NCBI GenBank assembly: GCA_030562195.1
Contig: JAUJPP010000012.1
Coordinates: 15,314,001-15,378,000 of the forward strand
Reading direction: 5' to 3'
Length of the DNA: 64,000 nt
Source of the DNA: Nipponacmea schrenckii
Lineage: Eukaryota; Mollusca; Gastropoda; Lottiidae
Numbering within the stretch: position 1 is the stretch's first letter; every line of letters begins with the position of its first letter. Made by a program: the position numbers and the translations under genes. The notes below the pieces were generated by a model. It was not told the origin of the DNA, ran no database searches, and saw only the letters and a program-made list of their open reading frames with translations. Of the stretch, positions 1-10,304 are shown in pieces.

Positions 1-243
1 TTTGAATTTTTAGATACCAATTTGGCTTTCAATCTAACTGGTAGCATTACAACATCTAGATTTTTAGTTTTCTGTCATGATTGGTGTGGTACATCGTTTC
101 ACATGAATGGTAAGCGATACTACCGTTCCTTTACAGGTAACAAAGAAATTGATCTTGGTTCAACGTCTTCTGTTATCAAATTAACACCAATATCTGTAAA
201 CGTAGTGATTTTGATAGGCATAATTGTGACCCTATTGGCATAA
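1..243 (+). CDS. C-terminal end of unidentified secreted or membrane protein (5' cut by window)
   Basis: The frame is open from base 1 to a TAA at 241-243, about 80 residues, so the start lies outside the window or in an upstream exon. It has two cysteines close together (CHDWC), a possible N-glycosylation site (NLT) and a C-terminal hydrophobic run (VNVVILIGIIVTLLA) that ends the protein. That tail could be a GPI-anchor signal or a membrane segment. A poly(A)-type AATAAA lies downstream at 399-404. I do not recognise the family. A chance ORF is possible, but the terminal hydrophobic segment and following poly(A) signal favour a real last exon. Confidence 0.35.
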   Translation, partial: FEFLDTNLAFNLTGSITTSRFLVFCHDWCGTSFHMNGKRYYRSFTGNKEIDLGSTSSVIKLTPISVNVVILIGIIVTLLA

Positions 244-499
244 ACTATTGTTCGAACTTACACAACTGTAATATTATACAGAATTTTCGATTAATCTTGA
301 TATTGTCAATAACCACTCCTTTTTTCTTATTATTTGTGTTTTTAGCCTGCTTGATAATATTTGGATGTATAATGGGCTTACGCAGACGAAAAAAAAAGAA
401 TAAAATGTTTATAACTGAAGTATATATTTATTTTTTTCGCATTTGTAACCTTGTCGATCCATTATAACGTAAGATTACATTATTTTATCACAACAACAG

Positions 500-950
500 A
501 TTTTACAAAATGGCCAACATCGATCTTGCAGAGAAAGACATAAGATTAGAATGTATTTGTAATAAAAATTTCCAACATAAATATGTTCATAGAATAATTT
601 ATAACAATATTTATCTTTTCAAATTTCAATTAACAGATACAACCTTCTTTAACCTGTGTATTTCAGATCTAGAATCCGTCGAACACATTTTAATCTACTG
701 TGCGTTTGTTCATGAAATCTGAAATCTTATCCGCAAAATAAATATCATTTATGTCTACTATTGTTTCTTAACAAAAAAAAGCAAGCAATTCATTTAGGTA
801 TAGACCAAAATAATTTGAAAACTCTTTATCATTTAATAAATCATATAATCCTAGGTTATACTCAAATGCAAATATCCAACTTCAACCAAATCCAATTCTT
901 TTTTAAAACAAAAGCTATAATTAAATGGAAGTTTATTGACATCTAGTTAT
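500..950 (+). mobile_element. Broken C-terminal end of a LINE reverse transcriptase
   Basis: The frame at 510-722 (NKNFQHKYVHRIIYNN...) resembles the zinc-binding tail after the RT domain in the second LINE copy at 1.6-2.7 kb (NHKIFQFKYIHRIIFTN...). The final HILIYC corresponds to HLFIFC there. The first cysteine pair of the zinc knuckle has decayed (TFFNLC in place of SLCHFC). After a stop and frame change, 761-946 carries the terminal part (LINHIILGYTQMQISNF... ending KWKFIDI). This is a dead fragment of a non-LTR element of the L1-like type; no endonuclease or RT core is present. Confidence 0.65.
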
Positions 951-975
951 GTAACTATTCTCGTGTAATATTTAT

Positions 976-1475
976 ATTTTTATACGACCACGTGAATATG
1001 TGGACGTATATTGTCGTCACCCCTGCCCACCGGTCCGTCCGTCCACAATTGCTCGTAAACACTCTACAAGGCGCAATTCTTGACGGATTTGATAAAACTG
1101 TAACGTGATCCGTTCACTGGTAGTAACTATTAATATGTTTGGCACGGATCAGTTACTGATATACTCTCCATCGGTCAGCCTAATTTGGACATGAGAGGTG
1201 AGTGATGTTCGCCAGATAGATAGATATAAGTATAGTACTGAGTTAGGGGGATTGGAGTTAACCGCTGTTCTGACCAGACATGCCAACATGTAGCAGTGGA
1301 TAATTGATATGGTTCTGTACTAGTACTAGAAGTCTTCCTCAATGTTCATTAGTTTATCACAAGGATGAACCCTCTTGAAATTCAGATAAATCGAAAAATA
1401 TTTAGTGTCAGTTATTGCCCTTGCCCTCTAGAAGAAGACACAGTTCATGACCAATTTTATACGCCCACGTGAGGT
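976..1475 (+). repeat. Helentron-like (HINE-type) repeat, 5' end plus one ~160-bp monomer, interrupted
   Basis: It begins with a T run and TATACGACCACGTG, then ACGTATATTGTCGTCACCCC and GTCCGTCCGTCC, the same 5' end as the full element at 29962-32137. One type-A monomer follows (GCTCGTAAACACTCTACAAG ... GATGAACCCT ... GTTATTGCCCTTG). The monomer is split after TTTGATAAAACT by a separate repeat at 1098-1340. A second start-like motif, TTTTATACGCCCACGTGAGG, occurs near 1456, so two truncated copies may be fused here. Confidence 0.7.
1098..1340 (+). repeat. Short interspersed repeat inserted in a Helentron-like monomer
   Basis: The segment starts GTAACGTGATCCGTTCACTGG and separates two halves of a type-A monomer that are contiguous elsewhere. 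A related copy lies in reverse orientation at about 59595-59735, inside a Penelope-like relic; both contain GTAACTATTAATATGTTTGG, CACGGATCAGTT, GCCAGATAGA and ATAGTACTG. I see no coding potential. It may be a SINE or MITE; no tRNA-like A/B box was verified. Confidence 0.5.
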
Positions 1476-1539
1476 TGGTATCTACCTTTATTGATATTGA
1501 GCAGCAAAAAAGTCATGAATCAATATAAAGCGATTTCAA

Positions 1540-2715
1540 TAAACTAAAAGATACACACATTCTAATCTGCAAGGACTCAATTAAGATACTTGGAATTTCT
1601 TTTACATTAATTCAAACTGTCACAATAAATGACATGAAAAACATAATAGAAACATGGAAAAACAGATTTCTGACTGGGAAAATTCAAACTATGGTTTTGA
1701 TAGTTCCCAAAATCCTATTCCTTGCTACTGGAATAATAATACCAGATAATATAATAAATTAAATAAACAGTATACTATATAATTTTATTTGGAACGGTCC
1801 TGGGAAAATAAAACGTAATTTGATAACACAAAACTATGAAAATGGGGGGCTTAAAATGGTTGACATTAAGCTAATGCTAAAATGTTGGTGTATCTTTTGG
1901 ATTAAAAAATTATTATCTGGAAATTACCAAACCTGGTTCACCCCTTATCAATTTATATTGAAACAATATGAAACTCATAATCACATTATTTTACCTGCAT
2001 GTAACTATCTCAATGATATTAAAATATCAATAGCCTTTTATTCAAAATTATATAACACTTGGTATGATATATATACAAAACATATTGATGCAAACATACA
2101 TCCACAAAAACAAATTATTTGGAACAATAAAAATATCAAGGTCAATAATGAAATTCTTTTCGATCCATATTTATTAAACCGAGGCATCACTCAGAGCAAA
2201 GATATCAATGATTGTAAAATTAACCTAAATATTTCCGCGCAAATGAAATTAAAAAAAGTTAAAATGAATGATGTTAAACAGCTTTTCAAAAATATTAATT
2301 CAATTTGTATTAATACAAATCATAAAATCTTCCAGTTCAAATATATTCACAGAATAATTTTCACCAATACCAAACTTGTCAAAATGAAAATCGCCGAGTC
2401 CAGTTTATGTCATTTTTGTAACAGTGCTTTAGAAACAAGAAATCATCTCTTTATTTTTTGTCCTGAAGCTCAATTACTTTGGAATGAAATCAACAAAATA
2501 TTTATATTCAATAATTTCAATATACCACTTTCCTCAAAAATAAAGCATTGAGGAATTTTAAATAAAGAGAAGGGTCAATCAATGGAATCATTTATCTTTT
2601 CAAATCACTTAATTGTACTGACAAAATTCTTCATCTTTAAAGCAAAAAATTTGAATTACAACATACATATAAATAAGTTCAAGATCCTTTTTGAAGGAGA
2701 CAGCCGAAACTGAAA
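1540..2715 (+). mobile_element. LINE (L1-like) reverse transcriptase C-terminal region, pseudogene
   Basis: From about 1565 the frame reads SIKILGISFT, a helix-rich thumb region (WKNRFLTGKIQTMVLIVPK), one in-frame TAA near 1759, then INSILYNFIWNGPGKIKRN and the NGGLKMVDI motif typical after the RT core of L1-clade elements. The 1820-2551 stretch ends with a zinc knuckle (CHFCNSALETRNHLFIFC) and LLWNEI. After stops and frame changes the extreme C terminus is visible to about 2713 (TKFFIFKAKNL...). RT catalytic motifs and endonuclease are absent, so this is a 5'-truncated, inactive insertion, as usual for LINEs. Confidence 0.8.
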
Positions 2716-3395
2716 CCAGTATGGATCCAAATTTACAAGATTATAGGCATCACAATAAAGTTGAGTAATAATTCTGAAAAAAGACCCATGTGTAAAACTT
2801 TTCATCTCTCTTTAGATAATATATTGTATAATATTTATCATGTGTTAAATAATTATACAAGTAACTATTAATATAATGATGAAGTTGACAATGAGAAAAA
2901 TAATGATTATTATGCACTTTTATATATGCGTAAAACATTTCTAATCTCTTTATAATATTGTATGTGTTGATTATATTATTTTTTTTCTATAATAAATAAA
3001 TTTACTAATATATAATTTTCAATGTGCTCACAAAAGAGACACACATAATAATTTCGTCGGTATTAAGACAATAGCCGTAGTTTTGTATTTAAGGGTAATA
3101 AGGCCAATTCGAAATAATAAGGACACTTAAAGTTAATACCAATAAAATAGAAGTGTGACCATACGAAACGATTTTAGGGCCTATATTATATAGACCCAAA
3201 AAATTAACATATGTTTCCGAAAGCAAATACTAGTTTGATTGAAGGCTTAAACGCTCGCACATTTCCAAGAAGCCCGGGGATAAAGTTTTGTGCCACACTC
3301 TGAACAGGTCCACAGTTCCAGTAAATATTTTGCTTTCACTTTCCTGGTCTAAGGTGTATCAGGCATTTAATTCAACAATTATTATTTTTGAAGAA
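2716..3395. other. AT-rich spacer, nothing identified
   Basis: This follows the LINE 3' end and includes an ATAATAAATAAATTTACTAAT stretch near 2990 that could be the element's AT-rich tail. Open frames are short and show no recognisable domain. No RNA gene was seen. Confidence 0.4.
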
Positions 3396-3399
3396 TTCA

Positions 3400-4110
3400 A
3401 CAGTTAAGAGATCTTGCCATCATGGTCATTTTGATCGGTAAAATTCGTACATACCGGGGTATGAATGAGGTGGTTCATTGTCATTTAGTCAAACATTTTT
3501 TTAAGCACACCTCATTTAGACACAGTACTTTAGACACACTTCATTTAAGCCAACGGACAGAAAAGCACATGTTATCTTGGCACACGACAGAGAGCCGGTT
3601 TTCTTGATGGCTTTTGATGAAATTATTGTCAGTTTTCCTTATCACCCAAGGATGAACTTTATAGCTAATACCTGCAATGCAATTACGAATGATGTATATA
3701 AAAGTGTGTTTGTTAGACGAAATATTATGAAATCATCGAATGCGTGTTTTATATGCAAAAGCTTTGATTGAAAGTTCAAATCATTGTTTGTTGTCCATTC
3801 ACATTTGGTTAATTTCTTTAATATATGGAATCTTTTTATTTTTTTTTTAAGAAATACATTAATAGTTTACATGTAGGCCAAAGTACGGTAGAGACAATAG
3901 AGACTAATTTGTTTGTGCACGTCTGGGGTCGATTCATAATTATATCCAACAAACAGTCTACAGTGTATTGGCACTTCGGACTAAACTGAACGTTTCTGTC
4001 TACATAAAAAGAACAGTTAATCCCTCGTCTAAATGTTTCAAATTGAACATTAATGTGCCTATCTGTAAACTGACCATAATTTATAAATTGTACCCTAATG
4101 CGCACATGTG
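3400..4110. repeat. Dispersed repeat, related to 33150-33600 plus 36420-36680
   Basis: Several blocks match the second copy: GAGAGCC/TGGTTTTCTTGATGG with the following GATGAACTTTAT block, AATGCAATTACGAATGAT, AAGTTCAAATCATTGTTTGT with TGTCCATTCACATTTGGTT, and later GTGCACGTCTGG/AACAGTCTACA and CTCGTCTAAATGTTT. In the second copy these blocks are split by a 2.8-kb transposon-like insertion. Here they are contiguous, so this copy preserves the empty site near 3890. The short ORFs on both strands across it are chance frames. Confidence 0.6.
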
Positions 4111-5390
4111 TAATTTGTTACACCACCTCAATTTACATGCAACCTTGAGATAAACTAAGGACTATCAATGTGGAGCAAACTTGTTTGGATGTGGAATTTA
4201 TTTCTTATCAATAATCTCAATAAATGGTGAGGAGGGGATCTAAATTTTTACTACATAATGTAATTTCTTTTGTTGCAAGATATAATACATGTAAAGAAAA
4301 AAAATACCTCGATTCCTATTCATTCCTTAACTTTTCTATCTTCTACCAGTGTTTGAATGAAATAAAAGTTAATAAGGAGAAAGACAGTATCTTTACGCTA
4401 GAAATTGTGACAGACTAGAATCAGTCCTCAGCTTTCAGGACCGCGTTAAAGGCAGAACTTTTGGGGTGCTGTACAACTTTTAGGACCAAGTCCTTGGTAG
4501 TAGAACCAATAGCTTACTAGCAATAGATGATGTTGCTAACTTCAAAGATCAAGGCCAGGAGGTCTTATTGACCATTTCTAGATACCAAGATCCGGAGCTT
4601 GTTGACTTAGCCCCTATGCCTCGTTTGGGCTTCTTTGTTATGATCCTTATAGACTGTCCTAGATATCGTAGACTAAGACCTAGTCCACACACCTGCCTGG
4701 TTTAATCTCAACCAGAATCTACTTTCTTCCCTTCGTGATCAATGATCAAAGGTATATTTTTAGTTAAATTTATTTTTAAAACTTTAATTTATTAGCATCA
4801 TTGCTGATAAACAGGTACTTTAATTGTGATTTAATTAGGATTGTGCAATACTTTCTCCTAAAGCTAAACGCCAACTACATCTAAACCTATTCAGTTCTCA
4901 AGGTATGATTCTTAGATGATTCTTATGATTCGCAGTCAGCTCAATAATATAAAATCTCTTTTTAAACCTGAAATAAAAACATTTGTTATATGTTGGAAAT
5001 CAAAGCTAAAAATCAGTTGTATCTCAATTACTTGAACATCCTACTTAATTGTATCTACTTGATCAGAATTAATTTGTTTTAAAGGGTTAATGATAAATCG
5101 AAAGTACTTATTTTTGATTACACGCTTATTTCGCTTAAATCTGTTCAGTAGATTTCTTACTCCTTACAAAAACAATATAGATCTAGGATGTTTACGTAAA
5201 CTTTTAATTAATTAAATTAACGATTGGATTTTTAGTTACAAAAGTTACAACTTGTAAATATGTTAAGGTTCACGGCTAGATTTTGATGTGAAGTTTTCAT
5301 AAATTTGAGCCTAAGAAATAATTCGGCTTACAACATAAAAGAAACGCCCTTCAATGTTTTACACAGAAATGAGACAATAAAATTTATTTC
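4110..5390. repeat. Diverged segmental repeat, copy 1 (partner 10305-13085)
   Basis: Long stretches match the partner: CACCTCAATTTACATGCA, the block from TTTGGATGTGGAATTTATTT through AGACTAGAATCAGTCCTCAG, the AGGACCAAGTCCTTGGTAG block, CCACACACCTGCCTGG, and GATTTTGATGTGAAGTTTTC. The partner has extra material at about 11533-11979. No protein-coding domain was recognised. It is either a non-coding transposon or an old local duplication. Confidence 0.65.
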
Positions 5391-6780
5391 TATATTCAGT
5401 TATCTCCGCGCTGATTATTGTGTTTTGCAATCAATCGCCTTAGTTTACCAACCGCAGATTTCAGGAAGGGGAGACAATGGTTTGACTTGATGATTATTCC
5501 GGATGTAAGCAAATGTAAACCTCGGTTCCGGCAAATAGAAACTCAGTCAGTTATTATATTTTGAATTGAACAGAAAAAAGTAAAATTATTTGTTTTAAAT
5601 TCGTTTGTATATGCAGCAGGGTTTATGTTTAAAGAAGTTGACATGATATACATGTTTTACACTGCGATGGTTTGGATTTGGAAACGATTAAAATGTGTCT
5701 AAAGAATAACACTATCCAACTGTTTGACTGAGTTTTGACAATGAGGTTTGGACTGTGTTTGTACTGCCTTGGGACCAATTCTATTATGAAATCCGGATCG
5801 TCCAGATTTTTTCGTAAATAGATCACAACGGAGAATCAAGATGGCGGACATGGGTTACTTTTAATTCTTGTTGATATTTTAGATGACATAGCGTTGACAT
5901 AGTTATAAGCATTGCGGTAAAAAAAGACTAATATAGGCAGCAGATGGTAGTGCCATATGCTAATAGTCAAAAACTGTGAAGACAAGAATTACATAATATA
6001 CTGATTGGTGAGAACTGAGTATTAACTATTATAGTAATAGCATGTCTGCTAGACAAGTGTAAAAACTGCACAAAAACATGAAAAAGAGGTTTCCTCTTTG
6101 TACCAATTCTTTTTACGGCTAAACTGACTTCACATCATTATATACAATACCATATGATAATATTACAATAACCTAATTACACACATTACCCTAGCATTCA
6201 ACAAAAATTGTAAATTCTTATTACGGTGTTGAGGCAACCATTTTGTCACGTGATCTCCCCGCGATCGACAGAAGGGATTGTTTTAGGAGAGTCCAGAGGT
6301 TCCAGTCACGTAGTGAATAATAGGATAGAAATGGAGCATGCGGACTATCCGGATTGCATAATAGAATTGGCTCTTGGCGTTGACTGTCGTTTCGACAGTG
6401 ATCAATAATGTTACATGAAGGTTTGTTTCCTCGATGGCAAATACGTACAAAATGGAACTTTGACACTTGATATGTTGTGTTTCATTGTAATTTAATTTTG
6501 AAAATGGATAAGAATTTCAGGTCCATGATGAATACAAATCGATAGAGACAACCATCTACATCATCTGCATGTATGAATAATGAGACGTTATAAAGCCAAA
6601 TATCAGATATCAATAAGTGGACAGACGCCTTTCTATCGTATGCATCAGTTTATCTTTTAGGTCATTCAGATAAAACACAGGGGTTTTTGAAATACATCAG
6701 GCCAGGCCAGGTCAGGATGGGAGCTAGTAGAATTAAAGGATTAGGATGGAAGTGTTCTGATTAGCAATTTCGTTTAAAGA
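5391..6780. other. No identified gene
   Basis: Short frames at 5629-5826 and 6221-6466 (both -) lack recognisable domains. The stretch 6230-6330 is locally CpG-richer than its surroundings (CACGTGATCTCCCCGCGATCG) and might be a promoter or conserved repeat, but nothing downstream supports a gene. A GGCCAGGCCAGGTCAGG motif lies near 6700. Confidence 0.3.
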
Positions 6781-7960
6781 GAGTATGTAATCCGAATATC
6801 AATATTTCTTTTTTGGAAAGTGAACACTGGCTCCTTAATATGCGAACAGGTTCATCGAATTCTTTTACAAAAGAATGGGATAATAACAAGGCTCAAAACG
6901 AAACGATCAAAGGGAAATGTTTAGATTTCAACTATAGAGGTGATTGCGCTAAATATCAAGCTCTTATAAACACAGTTAGTTGTATAAAGTGTAACGGCTA
7001 CCATCCTTCAATAAACTGCTACACTGGTCAAATAGGTCTCAGAATATTTATTTCAGACCTTCAGAATTCAACACAAAACAAACTTATTTTGAACCCTCCG
7101 ATGTAAATAACTCCTTTCGGTACCAACGTTTGCCATTCAAATTCGATGCCCAAAGAGTTTGAAACGAAAGGAAACACACCAAATAATATTGAAACTCTAA
7201 AATCTGCTCTTGAAAAATATCCTTATAAAACAGTAGCACGTAAATTGCTAGAAGGTTTTTCCAATATACAATATTTTGGACCTCGTAACTCTGCAGGATG
7301 TAAAAATCTTAAATCAGCGTACGAATACCCTCGCAACTATTAGAGACGCCAAACCATTAAAAATTTAAAACATAACTTTCACCTGTAGCCAGACGGTGTG
7401 TCATGGCGTTTTATAATCAATTTATCACACCCCACCGGTAGTAAACGACTATATTCCCGATGAATACAATTCGGTCCAGTATACAAAATTTGATTCCGTC
7501 ATAGATATAATAAGCAGGTTGGGTCGAAACTATGAAATAGCAAAAATTGATATAAAATAGGCGATTAGATCAATCCAATCAGACCACAAGATTTTGAATT
7601 ATTAGGTTTTAAAACAGGGTTATATTATTTCATTGACCAATGCTTACCTATGGGTTGCTCTAGTTCGTGTGCTATTTTTGAAAAAGTTTCAACAATTTTA
7701 GAATGGCTTGTAAGGGATAGATCAGGATTAAATTCTGTTGCTCATTATCTTGATGATTTTTTTTTGCTGGGAAAAACAAAACAAATCAATGTCAAAACCT
7801 TATGACCACATTTCAAACATTATGTAAAGATCTAGGAGTACCAATACCTGGCGATAAGACTGAAGGGCCAACCACTAAATAAATCTTTCTTGGATTAGAA
7901 GTTGACACTGGTGCACAATTAGTAAGAATTCCAGGGTTATAAAAAAAATGGCCGACTAGG
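6780..7960 (+). mobile_element. DIRS-like retrotransposon relic (gag-type zinc region and reverse transcriptase)
   Basis: The frame at 6813-7106 contains a gag-like cysteine/histidine region (CLDFNYRGDC ... CIKCNGYHPSINC) typical of the ORF ahead of RT in DIRS/Ngaro elements of invertebrates. After stops and frame changes, 7595-7775 reads DFELLGFKTGLYYF, LPMGCSSSCAIFEK, and the catalytic-type HYLDDFFLLGK. These are the RT palm motifs of DIRS-like elements, with the LDD aspartates intact. Many stops and frameshifts make it non-functional. No tyrosine recombinase is visible here; one lies at 60.4-61.5 kb on the other strand, possibly from the same superfamily. Confidence 0.7.
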
Positions 7961-8082
7961 AAGACGAAATTTGAGGTGCTCTACAGTAAGTGGTGATTTG
8001 ATAAGATTCTAAAATAAATTCTTTGATTTAAACCACCACAACACGTGTATCGATTATATAATAGTATAATTGTGCTGAAACC

Positions 8083-9787
8083 ATGCCCAAAACTAAAAAT
8101 GGAATCGGAAGTAACCAAGGTAAATGAAGTGATCGAAGATCTGCAACATGATATGTTGACAAAGGCAGACATGACAACTATAATAGAAGAAACGAGGTCA
8201 ATCTTGATGACAGAAATACATGAAGAAATCATCAATGAAGTTAAGTCTTTAAGTGATACTATGGACAATTTAAATGAAAAGTATGAAAGTCTTAATCAAG
8301 AAAACTTAAAGATAGCTTGCCAGGCAAGGTAATTTACGCCCACTGGCAGCATTGATTTTAAACAAAGACTTTTAAGTACAGTAACAATAAGCAGAATGAA
8401 ATTTTCAACCTTCCGCCACATACTTTTTTTCTAGGGTGTCTAGTTTCATTAAAAAATCTGTCAAGAATTGTACCTAATATAAATAACAACTCATTAAATA
8501 TTTTTCGGTATTTTCACAATTTGCAATCGGGTTCACCCTTAATAATATTTTGATATCTTTAATTATTAATAGGGCTCATCCTTGGGTGATATTAATCAAT
8601 TTCAGCGAGTTTTGTCAAAAATGAATGTTTAGAGTGTTTACAAGCCAAAAGTTGAAAGCGTTTTCAAAAACAAGGGCAAAAACTGGCACTAAATATATTC
8701 CGATTTATTGATTTATAATAGGGTTCATCCTTGGGTAAAAACAAATACTAAAACCAAGTTTAATCAAAATCCATTAAGAATTGTTCTTTCTAGAGTGTTT
8801 ACAAGCTAAAATTGAACGCGTTTTCAAGAACAATAACTCATACTAAATGTTTTTTTATTTCGCTGATTTTCAATAGGGTTTATCCTTGAGTTATAACATA
8901 CCCTCACACCAAGTTTCATCAAAATCAGTCAAGAATTGCACATTGTAGAGTGTTTACGAGCCATTCAAGAACAAGGGCAAGAATTCAAACTAAATTTTTT
9001 TTCGATTTTGCTGATTTTCAATACTGTTCAACCTTGCGTGATCATAAGCACTCATATAAAGTTTCATCAAAATCCGTTAAGAATTGCGCCTTCTAGAGTG
9101 TTTACAAGCAATTGTGGACGGACAGACCGACGGACGGTTGGGGTGACGACAATATACGCCCCCCCCCCCCCCAATTTCATGTGGGCGTATAAAAATTAGA
9201 CAAGAAAACTTATCCTTGAAGGAAAAAATTTCCAAAATAGAAGACAAAATTCTTACTTTTGAAAAAAACATTAACAATTCAAACTCGGGAATCACAACGA
9301 ACAATATTCGCGAAAACAATGTCAAAATTCTAGGAATAACTGAGGGCTCACAAGAAAATTTAAAATTAGTGCTATCTAAACTTGTGAAAGATACATGTGC
9401 AGTAGATATAATTCAATCAGAAATATCTGCTATACATAGAATACCTTCTTCTCATCAGGATAAACCAAGTCCAGTACTGGTCAAATTTATAAATTCTGAA
9501 GCCAAACAAAAGATCTTAAAGCATCGAAATGATAATTTCAATAAAGGCCTAAAATGTTTGATGATATAACTCAGGTGAATGCTGGACTTAATAGAATCAG
9601 ATCATATGACACATACTCTGCCTGGCTCTATAATGTATGTGTTTATGGAAAATGTGAGGGTAAACATTCAGTGAAAATTGAACTCTTTGAAGACATCCAT
9701 GAAAAAATCAATAAAGCTTCAGTACTTCCTCTAAGAAAACCAATGATGCCTATCCAAGGAAATACCACGCCTAAAACATTTCATTAA
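8083..9787 (+). mobile_element. LINE ORF1 (coiled-coil/RRM type) pseudogene, interrupted by a Helentron-like element
   Basis: The first part, from ATG 8099, reads MESEVTKVNEVIEDLQ and is coiled-coil-like up to NQENLK at about 8310. After the insertion (8311-9192) the frame resumes with IRQENLSLKEKISKIEDKI, then the RRM-like core beginning NNIRENNVKILGITEG, a conserved IHRIPSS, and PVLVKFINSEAKQKIL. A frameshift near 9560 moves to DDITQVNAGLNRIRSYD and YGKCEGKHSVKIELFEDI. This is the layout of ORF1 proteins of CR1/L2/L1-like LINEs that chaperone element RNA. No ORF2 follows. Removing the insertion restores a continuous frame across the junction. Confidence 0.75.
8311..9192 (-). mobile_element. 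Non-autonomous Helentron-like (HINE-type) element with tandem monomers
   Basis: Read on the minus strand, it begins TTTTTATACGCCCACATGAA, a G run (14 C at about 9160-9173 on +), GCGTATATTGTCGTCACCCC and GTCCGTC repeats. About four type-A monomers of ~155-160 bp follow (AAACACTCT marks near 8631, 8792, 8948 and 9098). It ends GTGGGCGTAAATTACCTTG with the palindrome CTTGCCTGGCAAG, then CTATC. No protein is encoded. It sits inside the LINE ORF1 with no target-site duplication, the insertion mode described for Helentrons. Confidence 0.75.
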
Positions 9788-10304
9788 TGAGTAAAACCTA
9801 AAATTATGTATTAAAAGCAATTAGGTGTTAAACTTATACCCAGAGACTATTGTTAGACTATGCAACTATGAATATTATTGTGCTTACGCTCAAATAGTTG
9901 GTCATATTCCTCAACATTGTTAAATTAATAAATGATCATCCACTACTTCTTAAATATTTATCAAATATAGAAGTCTTTCTCAGAACAATTATTGTTAGAA
10001 GCAAAGTCTTAATATGTGTATGGTGAAAGAAATAAACAAGTCATTGACATAAATATTTTATGTTTTTAAAATACATAAATGCTTTTTGGATAAACAAGCA
10101 GCATTTAAATAGTCCTCTTTAGGGGGTTAATCCTCCATTATGGATTATAGGTATATGAGAAAGGAACAACACATAAACTTATTACTTTCATTAAAGTGTT
10201 CTTTATGTTCTTTATGTGGATATGATGTACAAAATGCTCTTCTGTAGAAAGAAAGCCCCTGAAAATCAGTAAAATGAAATTTTAACTTAATAGTTGGAAC
10301 TAAT
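9788..10304. other. Nothing identified
   Basis: This follows the LINE ORF1 where ORF2 would be expected, but no endonuclease or RT motif is visible. It is AT-rich with only short frames. Confidence 0.3.

Noticed and set aside
8301..9212. CAAGAAAACTTA on both sides of the Helentron-like insertion as a 12-bp target duplication
   Set aside because: Removing the element between the TTT runs gives a continuous ORF1 frame containing both copies (NQENLK and RQENLS), so the similarity is part of the coiled-coil repeat and not a duplication made by insertion.
8936..9325. ORFs on both strands containing LIFNTVQPCVIISTHIKFH or GGGGGVYCRHPNRPS
   Set aside because: Same monomer and 5'-end repeat of the Helentron-like element read through; not genes.
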